Below the pieces are notes generated by a model. That model did not search any database. It worked only from the letters and a program-made list of their open reading frames with translations, and was not told the DNA's origin. Shown here in pieces: positions 52,013 through 60,369 of a stretch of 64,000 bases of DNA (within the stretch, counting starts at the first letter, position 1; every line of letters starts with the position of its first letter). Both the position numbers and the translations under genes were made by a program. The DNA is from Cellvibrionaceae bacterium AOL6 (lineage in GTDB: Bacteria > Pseudomonadota > Gammaproteobacteria > Pseudomonadales > Cellvibrionaceae), in assembly GCA_003265435.1 (NCBI GenBank), contig NOXC01000001.1, positions 496,001 through 560,000 of the forward strand. The letters are read 5' to 3'.

Positions 52013-52408
52013 ATGTCCGTTACTCACATTCATCATCTCGGCCTGGCGGTTAAGAACTTGGACGACACCACAGCGTTTTTTGAACGTTTGGGCTTCGATA
52101 CACTTTTAGAAAAGCCCGACTACCCTGCGCGTTTTATTGGCAACGGAAGCACCGTGCTGACGTTGTGGCAGGTAGAAGCGGGTGCAGCGGCATTCGATCG
52201 CCGTCAACACATTGGCTTGCATCATTTTGCCTTAGAGGTTGAATCCGAAGACGCGCTCAATACCTTGTTTCGTAAAGTTCAGGATGTGCCCGGTGTCGAC
52301 ATTGATTTTGCACCAGAGCCTGCCGGCCCAGGGGGCGCCTTGCACGCAATGCTTTTCGAACCCGGCGGTATACGCATTGAATTGTTTTGGCCGGGGAGTG
52401 CGGCATAA
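52013..52408 (+). CDS. VOC-superfamily (glyoxalase-like) protein
   Basis: 131 residues with two beta-alpha-beta-beta-beta units: HIHHLGLAVKNLDDTTAFFERLGFD, and HIGLHHFALEVESEDALNTLFRKVQ, FEPGGIRIELFW. Metal-ligand candidates are the His of HHLGLAV, the His of LHHFALEV and the Glu of RIELFW. It could be a glyoxalase, dioxygenase or resistance protein; no way to decide. It probably forms a two-gene unit with the PNPOx-like gene under the LysR regulator. Confidence 0.88.
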   Translation: MSVTHIHHLGLAVKNLDDTTAFFERLGFDTLLEKPDYPARFIGNGSTVLTLWQVEAGAAAFDRRQHIGLHHFALEVESEDALNTLFRKVQDVPGVDIDFAPEPAGPGGALHAMLFEPGGIRIELFWPGSAA

Positions 52409-52426
52409 CGCATTCCGCTGCGTAAC

Positions 52427-53401
52427 CTAAGCAGGCTCAACCCGGTGCACTACCTGATGTACAAAATGCAGCTTCTCCACAACAGGCGGAGGCAGCACGA
52501 AGGGGTAACTGTCATTCTGCCCCATACTGCGGTTCATTTCGTTGAGCATAATCGCTATGTCGCCCCACTTCGCGATCAGGGCTTCAACGTCGTCGAGTAG
52601 AGTCTCCCAAGGCGCACACAGCGCGAAACTGGCTGCGGTTTCCATCGTATCACTGATATGAAGGTAGTGCGCCCAGGTCTCCGCCCAGTCTTCCCAAGGG
52701 TGGGAGCTGGCATAGTGGGAAACGAAGTGCGTTTTCCAGTCGTCCGTTTCACCCTGTTGGTAATGGGATTCCAGCGCTTCCGCGTAGTCTAGGCGGTCAT
52801 CCCCGAAAAGCGTTCGGCAAGGAGTGAGGTAGTCGGAGTCGCGCACCAATTGATCCCAGAAAAAGTGCCCCGACTCATGACGAAAATGGCCAACGAGCGT
52901 GCGGTATTGTTCGTTCATCCGTTCGCGAGTAAAGACACGTTCGATCGGGTCAGCTTCTGCGATGTTGAGCGTAATCAGGCCGTTGGCGTGCCCAGTAATT
53001 ACGCGCTTTTCTCCCTGATCCTCGAGGAAGTCGAACGCTAAACCGCCGTCAGGCACGTCATGGAAATTAGGAACAGGAATATTCAATCGAAGTACGCCAT
53101 AGAGCCACCGGCGCTTTGCCGCTTCCAATTTTGCCAAGCGGGCGTTGTTTTCTTCAGATTCCGGCGGCAGTGTTCGCGTTAAGCGACAGCTGACGCATTG
53201 GGCATGTGAATCGTCTTTGTCGACGAGCCAATTACACTGGATGTGAGAAGTCCGGTTTTCACAAAATTGAGATTGCGGCGCGTCGTCCGCGGCAACGAGG
53301 AGAAGCTGATCCATATCAAAGCCCAGCGATCGCCCGCAGTGTTCACAATGGTGATTGTCAAAATACAGGCTTTGCCCACAACGGCACTCAAAGATTCTCA
53401 T
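52427..53401 (-). CDS. Putative zinc-binding metallopeptidase with N-terminal zinc ribbon
   Basis: 324 residues. The N-terminus has a zinc ribbon (CRCG...CEHCG, residues 6-23) and a second Cys set (C...CVSCRL, about 47-74). The peptidase-like domain has the HExxH variant HFRHESGHFFWDQLV (about 175) and a downstream Glu in DWAETWAHYLHI. It matches the family annotated as putative zinc-binding metallopeptidase (DUF2248-like). Cytoplasmic, substrate unknown, stand-alone gene. Confidence 0.88.
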   Translation of the reverse strand: MRIFECRCGQSLYFDNHHCEHCGRSLGFDMDQLLLVAADDAPQSQFCENRTSHIQCNWLVDKDDSHAQCVSCRLTRTLPPESEENNARLAKLEAAKRRWLYGVLRLNIPVPNFHDVPDGGLAFDFLEDQGEKRVITGHANGLITLNIAEADPIERVFTRERMNEQYRTLVGHFRHESGHFFWDQLVRDSDYLTPCRTLFGDDRLDYAEALESHYQQGETDDWKTHFVSHYASSHPWEDWAETWAHYLHISDTMETAASFALCAPWETLLDDVEALIAKWGDIAIMLNEMNRSMGQNDSYPFVLPPPVVEKLHFVHQVVHRVEPA

Positions 53402-53486
53402 GTCCTTTCTTTACTCCGTGAAAGAAGGGGAGGGAGTCGTACTATACGCTTGGGCGCAACGGAAAGATGCACACGATGAAGTAGCG

Positions 53487-53900
53487 CTAAAAATACTTGT
53501 GAAGCGATCCCGGTACGCCATCCTCTGCGGGTAGATCTGGCGAGGCCACAACCCAATCTGCTTTAGAGGCAACGTTGATCTGTAGCCTGGGGGTGAGATG
53601 GTGGTCGTCCACCACCGCCGAAAGTGCAACGCTGAGGAACCGGCTGCCTTGGCTCGCGTAGTTCATCAGGCGGGAGCCACAGTGTGAACAAAATGCTCTG
53701 ATGCCAAATTGGCTGGAGGCAAATTCACTGAGTAAGGCCTCGCCAGATAGGAAGGTTAAAGAATCTTTGGAAGAGATGACTTGTGTTGCATAGTCCGCTC
53801 CATGAGAGCGTCGACACAAAGAACAAAAGCATTTGATGACAGTGCCGTCCACTGGGGTAAACGTGAACTGAATTTTTTCACAGAGACATTTTGCAAGCAT
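53487..53900 (-). CDS. GFA/CENP-V-family zinc protein
   Basis: 137 residues from ATG 53900. The Mss4-like fold with zinc cysteines is visible as KCLCEKIQFTF, IKCFCSLCRRSHGADYATQVI and FCSHCGSRLMNY. The family was named for glutathione-dependent formaldehyde activation, but that activity is doubtful for most members. A longer frame starts at 53939; the chosen start gives the usual short lead to the first Cys. A decayed second GFA gene lies at 57881-58039. Confidence 0.88.
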   Translation of the reverse strand: MLAKCLCEKIQFTFTPVDGTVIKCFCSLCRRSHGADYATQVISSKDSLTFLSGEALLSEFASSQFGIRAFCSHCGSRLMNYASQGSRFLSVALSAVVDDHHLTPRLQINVASKADWVVASPDLPAEDGVPGSLHKYF

Positions 53901-54038
53901 ACATCGCAACTCCAGATCTGAGAAAACGAAAACAGGCACCTCGTGTTGCCGTATGGCGCTGTGCCCATACTACGTGATTGCAGCACTCATGCATGATATA
54001 CATATTTCAATATTCAAGAAAATGCGTTGGCAATGGCG

Positions 54039-54542
54039 CTACTCGAATGAAAATCCCGGCGGGTATTGGTGTATGTCGTCGAAGTCCCCTTTGCTTAAAG
54101 GGACGCCATGCATTCTCGCAATGGCGTACACCATCGCGAAGTGAAAATAAAAATTAGGGTAGGCAAATTGGGACAGGAAGTCTTGCGCCACCATAACGAC
54201 GGGCGTTGGCCCCGCCATGTCGCGGATGCTTGTGTTCAGGTCGTTATCGAGTGTATCCAGAGTCTGTAGGTGTGCGATCGTTTGAGATATTTGGTGCTGT
54301 AAGTGGGTGAATGACAGAGTCTCGTGTTTAAACGATACGGTGTCAGCCCCTGCGATAGGGCAACTTGCTCGTAACGTAAAACTGACCGCGATCTCGACTT
54401 GCGTGCCGAGTGGAAACATATCGGGTGCTAATCGTTCAAACAGAATCTGTTCGTCGCCCTGAACATGTGCTTGAATTTTGTTGAGTAATTTAGAGAGTAG
54501 ATAGAGTCGAGAGCAGAATAAATCGAGATGTGAATTAGTCAT
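54039..54542 (-). CDS. DUF1993 family protein
   Basis: A 167-residue helical-bundle protein (DinB-like). PDMFPLGTQVEIAVSFTLRASCPIAG and the C-terminal NFYFHFAMVYAIARMHGVPLSKGDFDD are family signatures. Function unknown. The start is ATG 54542; an in-frame TTG lies two codons earlier. Confidence 0.85.
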   Translation of the reverse strand: MTNSHLDLFCSRLYLLSKLLNKIQAHVQGDEQILFERLAPDMFPLGTQVEIAVSFTLRASCPIAGADTVSFKHETLSFTHLQHQISQTIAHLQTLDTLDNDLNTSIRDMAGPTPVVMVAQDFLSQFAYPNFYFHFAMVYAIARMHGVPLSKGDFDDIHQYPPGFSFE

Positions 54543-54719
54543 AATCAAGGGCTTAAACCGGAAAGTTCTTTGGCTTGCAAGAATAAAAGTGCAAGGGACG
54601 ACAGGAGTTTGAGCAATGCCGCCTATTCAACTTCTAGGTCTTAACTTATGTTTTAGTGATAATCCGAAAAGCGCGTTAGAATCCCGGTTAGTGAGTCGTG
54701 TGCGACCCTAGGATTTTAA

Positions 54720-55070
54720 TCATTCATTGATACATTGGAAGCGCGCTTCAAAATCAAAACCTTGGGTATTGGCTAAGGTGGTATCACTCAACTCTACCGG
54801 ACCGATACTTGTTTTAGATTGCTTTTGTGTAAATTGAACAACTTCGCCGGTTTGCGTGTTCGTTAAACTGATGAGCTGGAAGGCGTCGGCGCCTTCCGCC
54901 TGGCATTTAGCTTTCATGACACCCACCAAACGACTATGCGCCTCCGTTTTAGTCTGCCCCCCCACTACAGTATAAAAAGTACCATCGTCGAACGGAATAG
55001 CCATATCTGCGAGATAGATGTTTGTACAGCCAGAGAGTAATAATGCGGTAGCAAAAATGTAATATTTCAT
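54720..55070 (-). CDS. Small lipoprotein of unknown function
   Basis: 116 residues from ATG 55070. Signal with lipobox LSGC (Cys about 15), then a small domain FYTVVGGQTKTEAHSRLVGVMKAKCQAEGADAFQLISLTNTQTGEVVQF (in parts), with a second Cys pair at the end of the domain (KCQ and QCI). No named family. Stand-alone. Confidence 0.72.
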   Translation of the reverse strand: MKYYIFATALLLSGCTNIYLADMAIPFDDGTFYTVVGGQTKTEAHSRLVGVMKAKCQAEGADAFQLISLTNTQTGEVVQFTQKQSKTSIGPVELSDTTLANTQGFDFEARFQCINE

Positions 55071-55350
55071 GGTGTGACAGAGCGACTGAATTGTATTGCC
55101 CATAGTGGGTAGAGTAGGTTATTGGCTATTGGGTGAAGTGCGTAAACGATAACATGGGAGTTGTCGCTTATACACAATTTTATGAATCAGGAGCGACGTA
55201 AGAGTGGGGCAGTCTTTGGTTGATAATCATCAATGATAAATATAGTAGAAGCCTAATCCAACGACCACATCTCCGGTGAGTTCATTGCACTTCCGTGTGA
55301 AAGGCTAATCAAAATATCGTATGCCGGAAACAGAATCTGCGCAGGCTGGC

Positions 55351-55878
55351 TTATTGCGACCGGCTGTGGTCCACATAAATGAGTTTGCTTGTATCGAAAC
55401 CCCGGTTCTTTGCGCTCGTCTCGAATTTTTCGATGATCTCTTTTGGCAGCGTCGGTGTTCTGGATAGGAGCCATAAGTACGAGGTGTCTGGGCCGGAGAC
55501 GAAAGCGTATTCATAAGCGTCTGAATCGAGGTCGAATATGACGTATGATCCATAAAAGGGACCGAAGAAAGACACTTTCAGGTAGCCAATATCTTGCTCA
55601 TCAACAAAGTAGGCTTTGCCTTCCGCCACTTTCCAGTCGTTTTCTTCATTTGAATAGCCTCGATTGACGACCGTGATACCACCGCCTTCACGAAGAGAGT
55701 ATTCCGCAGTAACGTCGTCGAGGCCACGCTCAAATCTATGGTCTAGCCTGGCAATTTCATACCAGGTACCGAGATAGCGATTGAGTTCGAAATTTTCCAC
55801 CGGTGAGACCGATTTCGGCATGCCGGCACACGCAGTTAAAATCAGGCACGACAATAAGAAGAGGGTGTTTAGTTTCAC
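55351..55878 (-). CDS. blc: Bacterial lipocalin (Blc-type lipoprotein)
   Basis: 175 residues from GTG 55878 with AGGAG upstream. Lipobox LTAC. The lipocalin signature is LNRYLGTWYEIARLDHRFERGL, followed by beta strands VTAEYSLREGGGITVVNRGY and KAYFVDEQDIGYLKVSFFGPFYGSYVIF, and the third conserved region YLWLLSRTPTL. It binds lysophospholipids or fatty acids at the outer membrane in E. coli; here by analogy. Confidence 0.92.
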   Translation of the reverse strand: MKLNTLFLLSCLILTACAGMPKSVSPVENFELNRYLGTWYEIARLDHRFERGLDDVTAEYSLREGGGITVVNRGYSNEENDWKVAEGKAYFVDEQDIGYLKVSFFGPFYGSYVIFDLDSDAYEYAFVSGPDTSYLWLLSRTPTLPKEIIEKFETSAKNRGFDTSKLIYVDHSRSQ

Positions 55879-56055
55879 AAGAGTGCGCTCCTGTAGTGCA
55901 GTCTTTTCCAAGCTCCTGTGTGATTACGCAAATTGCTGTTGATCCGATGAGTATTGGGTGCGGCAGTTCCGTCGATTTCAGAGAAGGAGTGCCGATGATC
56001 GTTCTATTTCGCTATTCTTTCACTTTTAGCATCATGGCCGTGTCTTAACACTCCT

Positions 56056-56904
56056 CTAATTCATTTCCACCATCGGTTCTTCGTGCATTCTTTCCCAGGT
56101 CTGCACCATGAGCTTCTTGCTTGGCCCCCATCGGTAGCCCCCTAAAGCACCGCTCTGTTGTATCACTCTGTGGCAGGGAATCAGTAATGCCACAGGGTTC
56201 GCACCAATGGCGTTCCCCACAGCCCTTGCAGACTTTGGGGCGCCGAGTGATTTTGCGACTTCGGTGTAGCTGGCCACCGCGCCGGACGGTATGTTCAGCA
56301 GAGCTCGCCAAACGGCGATTTGAAAATTGGTGCCTGCGACATGGAGCGACAGCGGGCCCTGCTTTGACGCGGTGTCATTACTGAAAAACGCATCGATAGC
56401 ACGGCGCGTAGAGAGATGATTTTCCGAAATCGAACTCAGCGGCCAAGCGTTGTGCAAGTCATCCAGCAAGTCTTCGAGGGTATTGAAGTCCATGAACTCG
56501 GCCCGGCAAACACCGCGCCGGGTAACGGCAACAAACATCGGCCCCAGCGGTGTCTCGTGTACGCCGTACTCGATATGTACCTGCTTTCCACGGCCTTTAT
56601 ACTCCCCAGGTGTGACCGCTTCTAACTGCACAAAGTGATCGTGTAGCCTTGAGCTGCCACTCAACCCGAGCTCATGTGAGGTCTCAAGCAGGGAGCGAGA
56701 ATGCTCCAGTAATACTTTGCCGCGCTCCAATGTCAGAACCTGAAGAAAGCGCTTCGGCGTAGTGCCCGCCCATCGACAAAACAGCCGTTGAAAATGGTAC
56801 GGGCTCAGATGAACATGGGCCGCAACTTCCTCGAGGCTGGGCTGCTCGGTGGCCCGCTCGGTCAAGTAGGCCATAGCGCGCGCGATTCGATCATAGTCTG
56901 ACAT
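56056..56904 (-). CDS. AraC-type HTH fused to O6-alkylguanine-DNA methyltransferase (Ada-like)
   Basis: 282 residues. The N-terminal AraC double helix-turn-helix (about 1-105: SLEEVAAHVHLSPYHFQRLFCRWAGTTPKRFLQVL) is joined to an alkylguanine methyltransferase domain with the active-site IPCHRVI and GTNFQIAVWRALLNIPSGAVASY. The N-terminal phosphotriester-accepting zinc domain of true Ada is missing, so it can repair O6-alkylguanine but cannot be activated the classical way. It lies 11 bp downstream of the SDR gene on the same strand. Confidence 0.93.
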   Translation of the reverse strand: MSDYDRIARAMAYLTERATEQPSLEEVAAHVHLSPYHFQRLFCRWAGTTPKRFLQVLTLERGKVLLEHSRSLLETSHELGLSGSSRLHDHFVQLEAVTPGEYKGRGKQVHIEYGVHETPLGPMFVAVTRRGVCRAEFMDFNTLEDLLDDLHNAWPLSSISENHLSTRRAIDAFFSNDTASKQGPLSLHVAGTNFQIAVWRALLNIPSGAVASYTEVAKSLGAPKSARAVGNAIGANPVALLIPCHRVIQQSGALGGYRWGPSKKLMVQTWERMHEEPMVEMN

Positions 56905-56915
56905 GGCGTGGCCTC

Positions 56916-57680
56916 CTAGACGCGATTTATAGATACTCCGCCATCGACCAGCATCGCGGAACCTGTAGTGAAGCTTGAGGCATCGGATGCCAGGTACAGT
57001 GCGGATTGTGCAATTTCATCGGGCGTCGCCATACGCTTGAGTGCGTGGAGGTTCTGCACGAAAGCCAAGGTTTCCGGTGTGTTCGCAAATTCGCGACCCG
57101 CTGGCGTATCCGTCCCGCCGGGAAGCAGGGCATTGACCCGAATATTCTGTGGACCATGTTCCGATGCCAGTACCTGAGTCAATCCAACAAGGCCCGCCTT
57201 ACTCGCGGCATAGGCAGCCATCCCAGGCATACCCGCAGTGTAACCAACGAAAGTAGAAGTGAATATTAATGAACCGCCCTTTCGCGCAGCCATCGCGGGT
57301 AATTGATACTTCGCGGCTAAAAAGGCACTGGTGAGGTTGGTCTGAATAACGTGATTCCACTCCGATTGTGACATTTCCGGTACAGGGCCCATTGCACCCA
57401 AAATAGCGGCATTGTTAAACGCGATATCCAACCCTCCAAAATGGGTTAGCGCGGTCTCTACCAACGCTTTGGCAAATGCCTCATCACCTACATCACCAGC
57501 TAATGCCAATGCTTGCCCTCCTGACGCATTGATCGAATCGGCAAGGTCATTGAGTTCCTTCTGACGCCTTGCCGCCACAACGACGGCAGCACCTTCTTTC
57601 GCGAAAAGCGTCGCCGCTGCGTAACCTATGCCAGTGCTGCCACCTGTAATAATAGCAACCTTATTGGCCAGTATTGCCAT
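56916..57680 (-). CDS. Short-chain dehydrogenase/reductase (SDR)
   Basis: 254 residues. NAD(P)-binding GGSTGIGYA near residue 13, LALAGDVGDE, NNAAILGAM, catalytic Ser in LIFTSTFVG and Tyr-x3-Lys in YAASKAGLV, and the C-terminal FTTGSAMLVDGGVS. A classical SDR of oxidoreductase or enoyl/ketoacyl type; the substrate is unknown. It is followed by the AraC-methyltransferase gene, so the pair may be one unit. Confidence 0.93.
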   Translation of the reverse strand: MAILANKVAIITGGSTGIGYAAATLFAKEGAAVVVAARRQKELNDLADSINASGGQALALAGDVGDEAFAKALVETALTHFGGLDIAFNNAAILGAMGPVPEMSQSEWNHVIQTNLTSAFLAAKYQLPAMAARKGGSLIFTSTFVGYTAGMPGMAAYAASKAGLVGLTQVLASEHGPQNIRVNALLPGGTDTPAGREFANTPETLAFVQNLHALKRMATPDEIAQSALYLASDASSFTTGSAMLVDGGVSINRV

Positions 57681-57880
57681 CGAAATTTCCTCCTGATGAT
57701 GTTGACGATAAATGGGCTTTTACACGAACAGGGGAAATATTAGAAAGACAAGCGGTTGCTGCCGACCCGAATCTTGCTGTGATTCGAAAGCCTTATACCA
57801 AAGGCAATCCGGGCTGTGACGATATGGATCGTTGGTTGGTTAGGAGGCGTAGAATTTAAGACGCCACGCTCTCTGCGCCG

Positions 57881-58039
57881 TCAAGCCATAGTGAACTGGG
57901 TTGACTTCACGAAAAAGTTTGCTGAATGAGCCGATCCAGTATCTTTCTGGCAATGCCGGCAATGGTAAAAGCTATCATGCTCGCCTTCGGCTTCAAATTT
58001 GACCGTGTCGCAAAGGCAAGATCCGTACTGGGAAGTCAT
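57881..58039 (-). pseudogene. Remnant of a GFA/CENP-V-family gene
   Basis: 52 codons from ATG 58039 to TGA 57881: the start of a GFA protein (GSCLCDTVKFEAEGEHDSF, then YHCRHCQKDTGSAHSANFF). It keeps the first Cys set but ends where the strand to the second Cys pair should begin. Reading on in another frame gives WLDGAESV, as expected after that strand, then stops. The second zinc-binding pair is absent in all frames nearby. I read this as a decayed gene. Confidence 0.7.
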
Positions 58040-58076
58040 GGCTCATCCTTTGATCGAAAGACGAATATATTGGGGC

Positions 58077-58571
58077 TTAAATCTCTGGCTCACTACCTTG
58101 AGGCAGATGGGCTCTGTAATAAGTATGGACTACGCGTTGTAGGATTTGAAACAGTCCGCCAAACAAAACGAGTATGCCAGAGAGAAGAAAGTGGGGGCCG
58201 GGCACAACGACCGAAACACTTTCTAAGAATGGGAGATAGTAAACGTTTAGTGACGACGCGTGTTCATCGAGCTGTAATCCGATCGGTATGCAAAGGCATA
58301 GTAGACTACTGCGATACGTTTTTTGATCAATGTCATAAGTGTATTTTGCGAACTGAATAGTAAAAGACCCTTGGTAACGGCCATATTTACCATCGGGTGG
58401 AGAATGCATGGTGCCGTTACTATGGTAAACAGGAGTGGAGTAAATTAACTGGCCTTTCGTTGTTGGCCAAAAAATTGTACTCAAGCTTGTCGTAAGTACA
58501 ATGCCTGCAAGCCAATATAGAATGAGTTTGGCTGCTTTGAACCGCTTTTCCAGCTTAACTAGATCATCCAT
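58077..58571 (-). CDS. DUF3592-like membrane protein
   Basis: About 164 residues (ATG 58571; an in-frame start at 58610 also exists, neither with a clear ribosome-binding site). N-terminal membrane helix (LILYWLAGIVLTTSLSTIFW), an extracytoplasmic beta domain (FAKYTYDIDQKTYRSSLLCL and VYYLPFLESVSVVVPG, like DUF3592), and a second helix (FLLSGILVLFGGLFQIL). Function unknown. Lower coding quality than its neighbours; an overlapping plus-strand 144-codon frame is less likely. Confidence 0.6.
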   Translation of the reverse strand: MDDLVKLEKRFKAAKLILYWLAGIVLTTSLSTIFWPTTKGQLIYSTPVYHSNGTMHSPPDGKYGRYQGSFTIQFAKYTYDIDQKTYRSSLLCLCIPIGLQLDEHASSLNVYYLPFLESVSVVVPGPHFLLSGILVLFGGLFQILQRVVHTYYRAHLPQGSEPEI

Positions 58572-58649
58572 GGAGTTGTGCAAAAAGATAGTGGGAAGAA
58601 ACGAATGCAAAGCCGATTAAATATCGACCTGTCGTTGAAAAAGCCGCTA

Positions 58650-59654
58650 CTATAATAGCTCGGCGTGTGTTTGAAAGGGAAGCTTTGAGGACAATCCTGT
58701 TGTCCGGCTCTCCAGGGTTTGCGAAGGCAGTTCTCCAAACAAATGGTTGTAGTCTTTCGCAAACTGACTCATGTGCCAAAAACCCCACTGACTGGCAATG
58801 TCGGTAACGCACTCTTCACGGCTGGCCTCGAGCAATGCTCTACGGGCATTGTTTAAACGGAAAAAACGCAAGAATTGTATTGGACTGATACCGATGATGC
58901 TCTCGAAACTGTATTGCAAGGTGCGTCTACTGACATTTGTTGCTCGACAAAGGTCCGTAATCGTAACCGGCGCTTCAGTACTGGCTTCAATAAACATACG
59001 CGCATCATCGACGACGCGTTTCCGGTGCTGGTAGCTCCTATTTTCAGCCGGTTGTGGCGTTTCCCGCTTAAGAATTTCAAGCAGCGCAATAAGAATCACA
59101 TCACGCGTTGTGTTGTTTGCAATCGCGTTTTTTGCGGGGTCAAGAAGGTGAGAAAGTAAGAATCGGCTATCCTGAATGATCTTCTGAGGTAAGGCCAAAC
59201 GCCCGTGGGAGTGCAATTCACTCGGGTCTACTTCAATACCGTGGAGCGTTGCCGCTTCCATCAGGCTCTTGTGCTTAACGACCATGCCATAGATATGAAA
59301 ATCTTTAGGTGTGGAGAGTTGAAACTCACAGCTCCCGGGCCTGCACATGATGTCATTGCCATTCACCGCCAGGCCGTTAATCCGGCTTTCCGGTTGTTGC
59401 TGCAGGGGAATGCCGAGCCACACGGAATCGGGCCACACAATGCATTTCTGCTGAAGTGCCTGGCTGGTGTGTTCGTGAAAGACTTGCAAGTCATCAAAAG
59501 CCAGCTCGGTAATACTGCCCTGAAACCCCCCACAACTTATCTGATCGTACTCTTGTTGCCAGTCCGTGAGGTTTCTCGCATGGAGGTCTGCATCAAACGC
59601 TTCAATTTTACGTAGATGGGTGCGCTTTTTTGGTGCAGATTCAGCTTCGTACAT
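58650..59654 (-). CDS. eutR: AraC-family activator, EutR-like
   Basis: 334 residues resembling the ethanolamine operon activator EutR. N-terminal half: LTDWQQEYDQISCGGFQGSITELAFDDLQVFHEHTSQALQQKCIVWPDSVWLGIP (in parts) lines up with EutR's LTAWQQxYDQ...DDIQVFREYTxxALRQ...VWPNSxWFGIP. The C-terminal AraC domain is ITDLCRATNVSRRTLQYSFESIIGISPIQFLRFFRLNNARRALLE with WGFWHMSQFAKDYNHLFGELP (in parts). EutR senses ethanolamine with adenosylcobalamin. It is divergent from a TRAP transporter that leads to eutB. Confidence 0.88.
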   Translation of the reverse strand: MYEAESAPKKRTHLRKIEAFDADLHARNLTDWQQEYDQISCGGFQGSITELAFDDLQVFHEHTSQALQQKCIVWPDSVWLGIPLQQQPESRINGLAVNGNDIMCRPGSCEFQLSTPKDFHIYGMVVKHKSLMEAATLHGIEVDPSELHSHGRLALPQKIIQDSRFLLSHLLDPAKNAIANNTTRDVILIALLEILKRETPQPAENRSYQHRKRVVDDARMFIEASTEAPVTITDLCRATNVSRRTLQYSFESIIGISPIQFLRFFRLNNARRALLEASREECVTDIASQWGFWHMSQFAKDYNHLFGELPSQTLESRTTGLSSKLPFQTHAELL

Positions 59655-59862
59655 AGTGTGGATTCCGGTGTCACTACCAAATTTCGGCGAGAATTAAGCC
59701 AGAATAGGGTTTAACCGTCTGAAAATATTGAGTTTTTTAATTTTTGCTGATTTTTGATAACTCTAATTTCGCCAGGCCTTTACTATCAGGTTTGTGCAAT
59801 TTATATGCCGTTGGTGTCGATTAGAGTGACACAACGGAGGGTAATTCTGTGAGGCTTTTTGC
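59655..59862. promoter_or_regulatory. Divergent promoter region eutR-like / TRAP operon
   Basis: 208 bp, AT-rich in its middle part (59720-59765). It must hold the promoters for both directions and probably the activator's operator. I cannot identify a confident -35/-10 pair or repeat. A GGAGGG and a GAGG lie just before the first TRAP gene. Confidence 0.5.
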
Positions 59863-60369
59863 ATGCCACGAATAATCTTGTCTTACGTTCATGTGGTTGA
59901 AGCCATAAACAAGCGTATCGGGCGATTTGCGATGTACGGCATCTTTTTGATGATGGGCGTACTGCTGTGGTCCTCTATATCCAAGACGTTCTTTCTACCA
60001 TCACTGTGGACCCTTGAAATGGCACAGTTCCTGATGGTCGGTTACTACATCTTAGGGGGAGCCTACGCCATCCAGCTGGATGCAAATGTGCGCATGGACT
60101 TGTTTTACGGAGAATGGTCGCCGAAGACCAAAGCCTGGTTCGACGCATTCACGGTATTTTTTCTCATATTTTTCCTGGGAGTGCTGCTCTACGGGGCAAT
60201 TGAGAGCACACAGTACTCTTACGAATACAACCAGCGCAGTCGAACCGCATGGCGACCCTACTTGTGGCCCATCAAAGCGGTCATGTGTTTGGGTTTCGTT
60301 TTGATGATTCTGCAAGCCATTGCTGAATTTTTTAAAGATATCGCCCGCATTAGAGGTCAAGAAATTTAA
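59863..60369 (+). CDS. TRAP transporter small permease (DctQ family)
   Basis: 168 residues, four membrane helices (about 22-42, 55-75, 95-118, 138-158). LWTLEMAQFLMVGYYILGGAYAIQLDANVRMDLFY is the DctQ-type motif (in parts). It overlaps the next gene by one base (TAATG), typical for DctQ-DctM. Together with DctM and DctP it forms an ion-gradient-driven uptake system. Confidence 0.93.
   Translation: MPRIILSYVHVVEAINKRIGRFAMYGIFLMMGVLLWSSISKTFFLPSLWTLEMAQFLMVGYYILGGAYAIQLDANVRMDLFYGEWSPKTKAWFDAFTVFFLIFFLGVLLYGAIESTQYSYEYNQRSRTAWRPYLWPIKAVMCLGFVLMILQAIAEFFKDIARIRGQEI

Noticed and set aside
57674-57859. 61-codon plus-strand frame upstream of the SDR gene
   Set aside because: No family recognised, starts inside the SDR start region and has no ribosome-binding site; left as intergenic.
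57926-58360. 144-codon plus-strand frame
   Set aside because: It covers the GFA remnant and DUF3592-like gene on the other strand, which have recognisable motifs; this frame has none.
59754-59786. TTGATA...TACTAT as a sigma-70 promoter for the TRAP operon
   Set aside because: The spacer is 21 nt, outside the usual 16-19 range.
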